Shown here piece by piece: positions 1 through 5,158 of a stretch of DNA of 5,158 nucleotides (position 1 is its first letter; each line of letters begins with the position of its first letter). This DNA is from JANXUF01 sp043747685 (GTDB lineage Bacteria; Actinomycetota; Acidimicrobiia; Acidimicrobiales; Ilumatobacteraceae), in assembly GCA_043747685.1 (NCBI GenBank), contig JAYTOR010000301.1, positions 1 through 5,158 on the forward strand, written 5' to 3'. The notes under the pieces were generated by a model. That model was given only the letters and a program-made list of their open reading frames with translations, made no database searches and was not told where the DNA came from. The translations under genes were made by a program, and so were the position numbers.

Positions 1-28
1 TCCATTCGGAGCGGACGGCGTCGATCAT
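1..28 (-). CDS. Putative start of the partner ABC-2 permease (N-terminal fragment, runs off left edge)
   Basis: From ATG at 28-26 the minus strand reads MIDAVRSEW. This resembles the usual opening of actinobacterial ABC-2 permeases, which begin with a short amphipathic stretch containing RSEWTKLR-like residues ahead of the first membrane helix. The ATG is preceded by GGGAGG at 40-35 with a 6-nt spacer, a good ribosome-binding site. A permease following its ATPase gene is the expected order. The ATG is in the same frame as the upstream ATPase with no stop between, so this may be an internal initiation site within a fused ORF. Only nine residues are visible, so the call rests mainly on context. 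Confidence 0.45.
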
Positions 29-34
29 GACCGA

Positions 35-40
35 CCTCCC
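35..40 (-). promoter_or_regulatory. Shine-Dalgarno site ahead of the putative permease start
   Basis: The minus strand reads GGGAGG, then six bases (TCGGTC), then ATG at 28-26. The match to the anti-Shine-Dalgarno sequence and the spacing are both good. It supports separate translation initiation at 28 even though the upstream ATPase frame is still open there. Confidence 0.5.
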
Positions 41-745
41 GTTTGCATCGGCGGTGGGGGTGGGAACGATCCGGGTGGAGTTGAGGAATGCCTCCTCCAA
101 CGACCCGTATTCGTTCGTCAGTTCGTGCACCACGATGTTGTTCGCTGCTGCCAGTTCGCCGACCGCCTCGACGGGGACGCCGCGCAACTGCGCAGCACGA
201 TCGGGTGTCATCGTCGAAGTAGCGCCCTTGGCGGTGACGAGCGCCACCAGCTGTTCGAGCTGTGGACTGCGAACCCTGACGTACTTGTCGGCATACCGGT
301 CGACGATGCTGGCGACGGAACCCTCCTCCATCAACCGCCCCTGGCCGATGACGACGAGTTGATCGGCCATCAACGCCATCTCCGACAGCAGATGGCTGGA
401 CACGAACACGGTCCTGTCCTGCTTGGCGAGGTAAGCGAGAAAGTCGCGGATCCAGCGGATGCCCTCGGGATCGAGGCCGTCTCCCGGCTCGTCGAGAATC
501 ATCGTGTGCGGGTCGCCGAGCAGGGCGGCGGCGATACCTAGTCGCTGTTTCATACCGAGCGAATACGTCTTGACCCGATGGTTGGAAACCTCGCTCAGGC
601 CGACAAGTCCGAGTACTTCGTCGACGCGTTTCTTGGCGATGCCGTTGGAGGCGGCGAGCCCCCACAGGTGCTGACGCGCCTTGCGGCTCGGGTGGACATA
701 GGCCGCAACGAGCAACGCGCCGACCTCTCGGAGCGTGTGCTGCAG

Positions 746-748
746 CTA
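746..748 (-). other. In-frame TAG nonsense codon inside the ABC ATPase gene
   Basis: Read on the minus strand, the codons are CCA TAT CAT TAG CTG CAG CAC. The preceding residues (GGTPYH) and following residues (LQHTLREVGALL) are contiguous in the family alignment as I know it, so exactly one residue is replaced by the stop. One base change would restore a sense codon (for example GAG Glu or CAG Gln). TAG serves as a normal stop for the SRPBCC gene in this window (4919-4921), which argues against genome-wide reassignment of TAG. Confidence 0.85.
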
Positions 749-946
749 ATGATATGGCGTACCACCGAACGTGGAGAACCCCGCACTCGGGCGGTCGAGC
801 CCGAGGAGCAGGCGCATCGTTGTCGACTTGCCGGATCCGTTCGGACCGAGGAAACCAGTGACGTGCCCTGGCTTGACGTCGAACGTCAGCTGGTCGACTG
901 CAAGCGTCGGGCCGTACTGCTTCGAGAGTCCCACCGCTGAGATCAT

Positions 947-1036
947 GCTGTGAACGCTAACCGTGGCGGCGGGTCCACTGGCGTCGGTCGGCACGTCCGC
1001 CGTCCGGAAACAGATCCGAAACCCCAGACTGTTGGC
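947..1036. promoter_or_regulatory. Divergent intergenic region between the ABC ATPase and hrpB
   Basis: If hrpB starts at GTG 1037, this 90-bp gap must carry both divergent promoters. The minus-strand TAGCGT (954-959) is the best -10 candidate. On the plus strand a weaker CAGACT (1025-1030) lies six bases before GTG 1037. If instead hrpB starts at GTG 950, only three bases separate the two start codons and this stretch encodes a Gly/Arg/Pro-rich 29-residue extension. No inverted-repeat operator is obvious. Confidence 0.4.
954..959 (-). promoter_or_regulatory. Candidate -10 box for a leaderless ABC ATPase transcript
   Basis: The minus strand reads TAGCGT, matching TANNNT, and is followed by seven bases (953-947) and then the ATG at 946. 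That spacing would place the transcription start at or next to the A of the start codon. No convincing Shine-Dalgarno precedes the ATG, which suits a leaderless mRNA. I find no clear -35 hexamer. The assignment rests on a short degenerate motif. Confidence 0.35.
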
Positions 1037-3724
1037 GTGACTGCACTGTCGATCGAAGCGGCGCTCGACGATGTCCGTCGCGCGCTGATCGACGTCGGCG
1101 ATGCGGTCGTCGTCTCGCCGCCTGGCACCGGAAAGACGACCCTGATTCCCCTGGCGTTGATCGGCGAACCGTGGGCTGGTGATGGGCGCATCATGGTGCT
1201 CGAACCCCGACGTCTGGCGACCCGGGCGGCGGCACGGCGCATGTCGTTCCTGATGCACGACGAGGTCGGTGGCATCGTCGGCTACCGCACGCGCGACGAA
1301 CGGCACGTCAGCAACAGGACCCGTGTCGAGGTCGTGACGGAGGGCGTGCTGACCCGCCGCATCCAACACGATCCTGCACTGCCTGGTGTCGTTGCGGTCC
1401 TCTTCGACGAGGTCCACGAACGCAACCTCCAGACGGACCTCGGGCTGGCACTGACGCTCGAAGTGCGCGCCAACCTGCGACCCGATCTGCGGTTGTTGGC
1501 GATGTCGGCAACGCTCGAGACGGACAGGGTTTCCACGCTGCTCGGGAGTTCGCGGCCAGGAACCGACGGCTTTCCGAGCCCGATCGTTCGTGCGTATGCC
1601 GAACCGTTCCCGATCGAGTACCGATGGATCCCACGGCGCGACAGGGAGCGCATCGAGCCGGCGACGGCGGCTGCTGTGATGCGGGCCCTGCGCGAGGAGC
1701 TGGGAGACGTGCTCGTGTTCCTGCCGGGTGCCGGCGAGATCATGCGGACGGCGGCGCTCGTACAGGAGGCGGTTTCACAAGCCGGCATTGCCGTCGACGT
1801 CTATCCGTTGTACGGGATGCTGTCGCTCGCCGACCAGGACCTGGCGTTGTCGCCGAGCGCACCGGGCCGTCGACGGGTCGTATTGGCGACCGACATAGCC
1901 GAAACGAGCCTGACCGTCGAAGGCGTCCGCATCGTCGTCGACGCCGGAGTCGCCAGGGTTCCCCGGTTCGACCCGCGCAGCGGGCTGACGAAATTGCGCA
2001 CGGTCACCGCCTCGCGATCGTCCGGCGATCAACGGGCCGGTCGAGCGGGACGAACCGGTCCTGGCGTCGTATACCGGATGTGGTCGAAAGGCGAGCAGGC
2101 GGCGCGGCCGAAGAATCTCGAGGCGGAGATCACCCAGGTTGAACTCGCCGGTTTCGCCCTGGAGTTGGCCGTCTGGGGGACCGACGTGACATCGATGCCG
2201 TTGCTCGACCAGCCACCGAAGCGGACGATGGAGGAGGCCCGGTCGCTGCTGCAGTTGCTCGGAGCGCTCGACGACGACGGCGCCGTGACGCCGCTCGGAC
2301 GCCGGATCAATGACCTACCATTGCACCCCCGCGTGGCGCGGATGGTGATCGATACCGAGGCGCATGCAGTCACGCGGACGTCGCTGCGACCGGGAGCCCG
2401 CGAAGCGACGGCCTGTGCGCTGGCTGCGTTGCTCGACGAGCGCGACGTCATGCGCGGCCGGCCGGAGGAACTGCCGACCGACGTCGGCATCCGCTTGCAG
2501 TTGCTCGGTGAACCGAACCGGCGGCACCCGTTTGCGGACGGGCGTTCGATCAGTCAGTGCCGCCAACGGGCATACGACATCGCCAGACGCGCCGGTATCG
2601 GATCGATCGACCTCGACCTCATCGACATCGAGGCTGCCGGTGGCCTGTTGGCGCTGGCGTATCCCGATCGGGTCGCCTTTGCCAGGTCGCAACCCGGCCG
2701 GTTCCAACTACGCAGCGGGGCCGGAGCATGGGTGCCGCCGACCGACGTGCTCGCCGTCGAGCGGTTCGTGGTGGCGGCAGATCTCGATGGCGATCGTCGC
2801 CAGGCGCGCATCAGAATGGCGGCACCGATCTCGGCCGACGTCGTCGCCGATCTGTTCGCCGACGATGTGGTCGACAAGGTCACCAGCGGTTGGGACGCCA
2901 CGCGCGACGAGTTGATCGAACGGGTCGAACGTCGCCTCGACGGAATCGTCCTCGAAGAGATCATCCGTCGCCCAGTGGCGACCGCGGCGACCGACGACGC
3001 GCTGATCGAACAGATCCGCCGAAAAGGTCTCGAGCAGCTCTCGTGGACTCCGGCGGCGATCTCGCTGCGTTCACGGGTCCGCTTCCTGCACGCCCGGTTC
3101 GGGGAACCGTGGCCCGACTGGTCCGACGACGCGCTACTCGGCGACGCCGCGGAGTGGCTTGCGCCGTATCTGTCAGGGTCGACGGCATTCGGCGATGTCG
3201 ACGTCGAGCGGGCGCTGCGATCTCGCCTCGACCCGCGACTGCCTGCCGATCTGGCGAGGCTTGCCCCGGTGCAATTGGTGGTGCCGAGCGGCCGGACGGT
3301 CAAGCTCGACTACGACGTCGTCGACGACTCCGACGGCAACGCGCGCACCAGCGCGAACGCAGCCGGGGCAACGGCCGGCAGTGAGACGCAACGAGGCCCG
3401 CTGCTCGCTGTTGCGGTGCAGGAGCTGTACGGACTGAACACGACGCCGACGGTCGGCGGTGCCGGACGTGACGCCGTGCCCGTCGTATTGCATCTGCTCT
3501 CGCCGGCCGGCAGGCCAGTACAGGTGACGAGCGACCTGCCGGGGTTCTGGGCGGGGTCGTGGAGCGAGGTTCGCAAGGAGATGGCAGGCCGCTACCCGAA
3601 GCACACCTGGCCGCTCGATCCGGCCAACGCCCAACCACCGACCCGTGGCGATCGCAGCGGGACAGGAAAGGGCGGTGGCGGAGGAGGTAGCGGGACCAAG
3701 CCGATCAAACGCCGAAAACGCTGA
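1037..3724 (+). CDS. hrpB: ATP-dependent RNA helicase HrpB (DExH box)
   Basis: This is a superfamily 2 DExH NTP-dependent helicase of the HrpB family, expected in the cytoplasm. Its cellular role is poorly defined in most bacteria. From GTG 1037 (895 residues) the motifs run in order: Walker A SPPGTGKTT (27-35), DEVH motif II (124-127) followed by ERNLQTDLGLAL, SAT motif III (157-159), ATDIAETSLT motif V (284-293) and QRAGRAGR motif VI (332-339). A helicase-associated region follows. The HrpB-specific C-terminal domain covers roughly 666-860 and includes VVPSG, AVQELYGL, PVVLHLLSPAGRPVQVT, SEVRKEMAGRYPKH and W. E. coli HrpB is 809 residues. The excess here comes partly from a polar Ala/Ser/Gly-rich insert (about 763-787) and a Gly-rich basic tail ending KPIKRRKR. 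I prefer GTG 1037 because family members begin just before an LSIEAAL-like segment. GTG 950 would add 29 low-complexity residues and leave almost no room for the divergent promoter. The stop is TGA. Confidence 0.93.
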   Translation: MTALSIEAALDDVRRALIDVGDAVVVSPPGTGKTTLIPLALIGEPWAGDGRIMVLEPRRLATRAAARRMSFLMHDEVGGIVGYRTRDERHVSNRTRVEVVTEGVLTRRIQHDPALPGVVAVLFDEVHERNLQTDLGLALTLEVRANLRPDLRLLAMSATLETDRVSTLLGSSRPGTDGFPSPIVRAYAEPFPIEYRWIPRRDRERIEPATAAAVMRALREELGDVLVFLPGAGEIMRTAALVQEAVSQAGIAVDVYPLYGMLSLADQDLALSPSAPGRRRVVLATDIAETSLTVEGVRIVVDAGVARVPRFDPRSGLTKLRTVTASRSSGDQRAGRAGRTGPGVVYRMWSKGEQAARPKNLEAEITQVELAGFALELAVWGTDVTSMPLLDQPPKRTMEEARSLLQLLGALDDDGAVTPLGRRINDLPLHPRVARMVIDTEAHAVTRTSLRPGAREATACALAALLDERDVMRGRPEELPTDVGIRLQLLGEPNRRHPFADGRSISQCRQRAYDIARRAGIGSIDLDLIDIEAAGGLLALAYPDRVAFARSQPGRFQLRSGAGAWVPPTDVLAVERFVVAADLDGDRRQARIRMAAPISADVVADLFADDVVDKVTSGWDATRDELIERVERRLDGIVLEEIIRRPVATAATDDALIEQIRRKGLEQLSWTPAAISLRSRVRFLHARFGEPWPDWSDDALLGDAAEWLAPYLSGSTAFGDVDVERALRSRLDPRLPADLARLAPVQLVVPSGRTVKLDYDVVDDSDGNARTSANAAGATAGSETQRGPLLAVAVQELYGLNTTPTVGGAGRDAVPVVLHLLSPAGRPVQVTSDLPGFWAGSWSEVRKEMAGRYPKHTWPLDPANAQPPTRGDRSGTGKGGGGGGSGTKPIKRRKR

Positions 3725-3816
3725 CATCGTCCGCGAGCGCAGAGAGGTTCTGTCACTGGGTACCGTAGGTATTGAGCGATCAACGCGCGTACACAGCACG
3801 AGAGCAGAGGGAAACC
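3725..3816. promoter_or_regulatory. Intergenic leader between hrpB and the cysteine hydrolase gene
   Basis: No hairpin followed by a T-run is visible, so I do not call an hrpB terminator. TACCGT (3761-3766) matches TANNNT and could be a -10 box giving a leader of about 40 nt, but I see no matching -35. The box overlaps GGGTACC (3758-3764), a heptamer that recurs upstream of the SRPBCC gene. Confidence 0.25.
3806..3812 (+). promoter_or_regulatory. Ribosome-binding site of the cysteine hydrolase gene
   Basis: AGAGGGA lies with four bases (AACC) before ATG 3817, and the AGAGG core ends six bases upstream. This fixes the start at 3817 over the in-frame TTG at 3772, which would add 15 residues before the conserved first beta strand. 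It is the clearest Shine-Dalgarno among the plus-strand genes here. Confidence 0.65.
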
Positions 3817-4374
3817 ATGACCACACTCGAGAATCGGCCGAACGCAGCACTCCTCGTCATCGACGTACAGAACGGGGTCGTGTCCGGCAACTTCCAGCGT
3901 GACGACGTTGTTGCCAATATCGCCACGCTCGTCGACAAAGCACGGCAGCAGCACGTCCCCGTCGTCTGGGTCCAGCACTCCGACGAGGGGTTGGAAAAGG
4001 GAAGCGACGACTGGAAGATCGTTCCGGAGTTGACCCCTGGCGACGCCGAGCCACGCGTCGAAAAGATCTACGGCGACTCGTTCGAGGACACGAACCTCGA
4101 AAATGTGCTCGCTGATCTCGGAATCGGGAGCCTGTTCGTGGTCGGCGCACAGACCGATGCGTGCATCCGCTCGACGCTCCACGGTGCGTTCGTCAGAGGC
4201 TACGACGCACGTCTCGTCAGCGACGCCCACACGACGGAGGACCAATCGGAATGGGGTGCGCCGTCTCCTGATCAGGTCATCGCCCACACGAACCTCTACT
4301 GGAAATACCAGACAGCGCCAGGACGGACGGCCGGCACGGTAGCGACCGAGGACGTCGACTTCGCGACCGGCTGA
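3817..4374 (+). CDS. Isochorismatase-family cysteine hydrolase
   Basis: The 185-residue product has the Rossmann-like fold of cysteine hydrolases (isochorismatase, nicotinamidase, N-carbamoylsarcosine amidase and relatives). These hydrolyse amide or vinyl-ether bonds through an Asp/Lys/Cys triad in the cytoplasm. The triad appears intact: Asp16 in ALLVIDVQNG, Lys83 in VEKIYGDSF and Cys116 in VVGAQTDACIRSTLHGA. The residues before the cysteine fit the cis-peptide region typical of the family. VSDAHTT follows at 134-140, as usual. Length is normal (about 180-210). The metal-binding DxxxH signature expected of nicotinamidases is not evident: residues 52-56 are VQHSD. This makes a PncA-type nicotinamidase less likely, but the substrate cannot be named. 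The gene starts 92 bp after hrpB with its own Shine-Dalgarno and ends in TGA. Nothing nearby points to siderophore or pyrimidine metabolism. Confidence 0.9.
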   Translation: MTTLENRPNAALLVIDVQNGVVSGNFQRDDVVANIATLVDKARQQHVPVVWVQHSDEGLEKGSDDWKIVPELTPGDAEPRVEKIYGDSFEDTNLENVLADLGIGSLFVVGAQTDACIRSTLHGAFVRGYDARLVSDAHTTEDQSEWGAPSPDQVIAHTNLYWKYQTAPGRTAGTVATEDVDFATG

Positions 4375-4483
4375 CTGCCCCAGATGGACTCGCACGCACC
4401 CACGTCGAGCCGGCGATCCAGTTGGGTTGGAACGCCGCGGTCAACGATGGCTGAGCGTCGCTCACATCGGGTACCCGTCGCCG
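4375..4483. promoter_or_regulatory. Intergenic region upstream of the SRPBCC gene
   Basis: The 109-bp gap contains a perfect 6-bp inverted repeat with a one-base centre, TGAGCG-T-CGCTCA (4452-4464), and the 8-bp palindrome GGGTACCC (4469-4476), both within 32 bp of ATG 4484. The first could be a transcription-factor half-site pair. Its loop is too short for a stable RNA hairpin. No terminator for the preceding gene and no strong Shine-Dalgarno for the following gene are visible. Confidence 0.3.
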
Positions 4484-4921
4484 ATGAACGATGAGGCGAA
4501 TGGGCTACGACGATGGCACGCGAGTCAGACCATCGACGCTCCGGCGAGTGTCGTCTGGAGGTTGCTGACCGACATCAGTTGCTGGCCGCAGTGGGGTCCG
4601 TCGATCCGATCCGTCACATGTGACCAATCGACGTTGACGGCATCGAGCCGAGGGGCGGTCCACACGATCATCGGATTGACACTGCCGTTCGAAGTCACCG
4701 CCTTCGACGATGGCGTGGCATGGTCATGGTCCGTCGCCGGAGTCCCGGCGACCGACCACTCCGTCCATTCGCTCGGCGACGATCGCTGCATACTGACATT
4801 CGGTGTTCCGCTCATCGCGTTGCCGTACCTCGCAGTCTGTCGAGTTGCCCTTCGCCGTATCGACGGGTTGGCGACGGGTGCTCGCGGGGGCACGAGCGGG
4901 CACGATTCCGAAGCCGGATAG
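4484..4921 (+). CDS. SRPBCC-family (polyketide cyclase/dehydrase-like) protein
   Basis: The 145-residue product fits the START/Bet v 1-like helix-grip fold of Polyketide_cyc2-type proteins, which bind hydrophobic ligands in a deep cavity. Many have no known substrate. The evidence is the N-terminal strand HASQTIDAPASVVWRLLTD (12-30) followed by the hallmark turn CWPQWGPSIRSV (33-44). A central strand TIIGLTLPFEVTAFDDGVAW comes next, then WSVAGVPATDHSVHSLGDD and a C-terminal helix (about 112-132) that closes the cavity. No signal peptide or membrane span is apparent. ATG 4484 is chosen because the family normally begins about 10-15 residues before that first strand. An in-frame TTG at 4427 would add 19 residues without family character. 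There is no good Shine-Dalgarno, so a leaderless or weakly initiated mRNA is possible. The gene ends in TAG. Confidence 0.82.
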   Translation: MNDEANGLRRWHASQTIDAPASVVWRLLTDISCWPQWGPSIRSVTCDQSTLTASSRGAVHTIIGLTLPFEVTAFDDGVAWSWSVAGVPATDHSVHSLGDDRCILTFGVPLIALPYLAVCRVALRRIDGLATGARGGTSGHDSEAG

Positions 4922-4957
4922 CCGTCGATCACGCCGCTCACGGTTCGGCGCTGCGCA

Positions 4958-4963
4958 TACGAT
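4958..4963 (+). promoter_or_regulatory. Candidate -10 box for a leaderless SpoIIAA-like transcript
   Basis: TACGAT matches TANNNT and is followed by exactly six bases (GCCTCG) and then GTG 4970. Transcription starting at the G of GTG would give a leaderless mRNA, and no Shine-Dalgarno is present. No clear -35 element is seen. The same geometry appears ahead of the ABC ATPase gene. Confidence 0.4.
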
Positions 4964-4969
4964 GCCTCG

Positions 4970-5158
4970 GTGATCGAGCATATCGACGAGCTCGAAGATG
5001 GCGTCATCGGTATCAGCGCCGTCGGTCGATTCACGATCGAGGACTACACCTCGATGCTCCAACCGGAGTTGGAAAAACTCGCTACACGCCACGAAAAACT
5101 TCGACTGCTGCTGTTCCTCGGCCCGCGGTTCACCGGGTTCGGTGACGGGGCATGGGGC
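4970..5158 (+). CDS. SpoIIAA-like (STAS-fold) protein, N-terminal part; truncated by window edge
   Basis: From GTG 4970 an open frame of 63 codons runs to the end of the window with no stop. It begins MIEHIDELEDGVIGISAVGRF and continues TIEDYTSMLQPELEKLA, then HEKLRLLLFLGPRFTGFGDGAWG. This matches the opening of the SpoIIAA-like family (formerly DUF3478): a beta hairpin with conserved VxGxxTxEDY, a helix containing the LxPxLE pattern, a strand xxRLLLxL and a GFxxGAxW stretch. Members are small cytoplasmic STAS-fold proteins of about 120 residues with mostly unknown roles. They usually lack the phosphorylatable serine of true anti-sigma-factor antagonists, but that region lies outside the window here. 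The gene starts 48 bp after the SRPBCC stop and probably has its own promoter. Roughly half the protein is missing. Confidence 0.8.
   Translation, partial: MIEHIDELEDGVIGISAVGRFTIEDYTSMLQPELEKLATRHEKLRLLLFLGPRFTGFGDGAWG

Larger units (their letters stand above)
1..946 (-). pseudogene. ABC transporter ATP-binding protein, interrupted by an in-frame amber codon; 3' end beyond window
   Basis: This gene encodes the cytoplasmic nucleotide-binding subunit of a COG1131-type (BcrA/drug-export-like) ABC-2 transporter, which would power a membrane permease. Reading from ATG 946-944, I see Walker A GPNGSGKST (residues 34-42), the signature SLGMKQRL (about 129-136), Walker B MILDEP (149-154), a D-loop written DGLDPEG where N or S is more usual in the first place, and the H-loop SSHLLSEM with His at about 185. 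Residue 67 is TAG (746-748). The frame is the same on both sides of it, so this is a nonsense change and not a frameshift. Family members normally have E, D, R or Q near this place, before the conserved LREVGALL stretch. Only 66 residues, lacking the signature and Walker B, would be made without readthrough. The frame has no stop codon before the window edge. Family identity is firm. Whether the gene is truly dead, wrongly sequenced or read through cannot be settled from one sequence. Confidence 0.85.

Noticed and set aside
125..541. 138-codon plus-strand frame opposite the ABC gene
   Set aside because: It is a shadow of the minus-strand ATPase, whose signature, Walker B and H-loop motifs are unmistakable.
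746..1417. 223-codon minus-strand frame starting inside hrpB
   Set aside because: Only the last 66 codons (946-749) are real ABC ATPase sequence. The part above 946 is antisense to the helicase Walker A region and has no family character.
2554..3303. 249-codon minus-strand frame within hrpB
   Set aside because: Its composition is Ser/Arg/Ala-rich, typical of a shadow frame in GC-rich coding DNA, and it lies wholly inside the conserved helicase gene.
3592..4395. 267-codon minus-strand open frame opposite the hrpB end and the cysteine hydrolase
   Set aside because: It is antisense to a gene with an intact catalytic triad and a ribosome-binding site. Its translation resembles no family I recognise. 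Long antisense frames are common in high-GC DNA.
4427..4483. TTG 4427 as start of the SRPBCC gene
   Set aside because: The extra 19 residues do not fit the family, and the region holds palindromes that suit an upstream regulatory region. ATG 4484 gives a normal N-terminus.
4922..4969. Possible terminator after the SRPBCC gene
   Set aside because: Only a four-base GCCG/CGGC pairing could be found and no T-run follows it.
1..5158. Novel defence, mobile or CRISPR-like system
   Set aside because: I found no direct repeat array, terminal inverted repeats, transposase, integrase, toxin-antitoxin pair or tRNA. The intact genes belong to widespread families without a common theme.

Overview
This is a GC-rich chromosomal window of ordinary bacterial gene content. 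It holds an interrupted ABC-transporter ATPase gene on the minus strand, then four plus-strand genes: an HrpB-type ATP-dependent RNA helicase, an isochorismatase-family cysteine hydrolase, an SRPBCC (polyketide-cyclase-like) protein, and the first 63 codons of a SpoIIAA-like (STAS-fold) protein. I see no RNA gene, CRISPR array, insertion sequence or tandem repeat array. The organism is most likely a high-GC actinomycete. The ABC ATPase and HrpB resemble actinobacterial versions, codon third positions are strongly G/C, and at least two genes have a -10-like TANNNT box ending 6-7 nt before the start codon, as on leaderless actinobacterial mRNAs. A lineage such as Acidimicrobiia fits, but this is inference from style and not a computed placement.

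Layout. Positions 1-946 (minus) encode a COG1131-type ABC ATPase with Walker A, signature, Walker B and H-loop all in one reading frame, but an amber codon (TAG, 746-748) cuts it between Walker A and the signature motif. At its 3' end the same frame runs without a stop into what looks like the N-terminus of the partner permease (ATG at 28-26, preceded by GGGAGG). The gene is therefore a pseudogene, a victim of sequencing errors, or a fusion read through an amber codon. Positions 947-1036 form a short divergent promoter region. Positions 1037-3724 (plus; a GTG at 950 is an alternative start) encode HrpB with a complete set of DExH helicase motifs and the HrpB C-terminal domain. Positions 3817-4374 encode the cysteine hydrolase, with an intact D/K/C triad and a clear Shine-Dalgarno. 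Positions 4484-4921 encode the SRPBCC protein. Positions 4970-5158 encode the SpoIIAA-like protein, which runs off the right edge.

The four plus-strand genes are co-directional but separated by gaps of 48-109 bp, and they have no evident shared pathway. I would not call them an operon. The most interesting points are the double anomaly in the ABC gene (internal amber and missing terminal stop in one frame) and the leaderless start architecture. I found nothing that supports a previously undescribed system.
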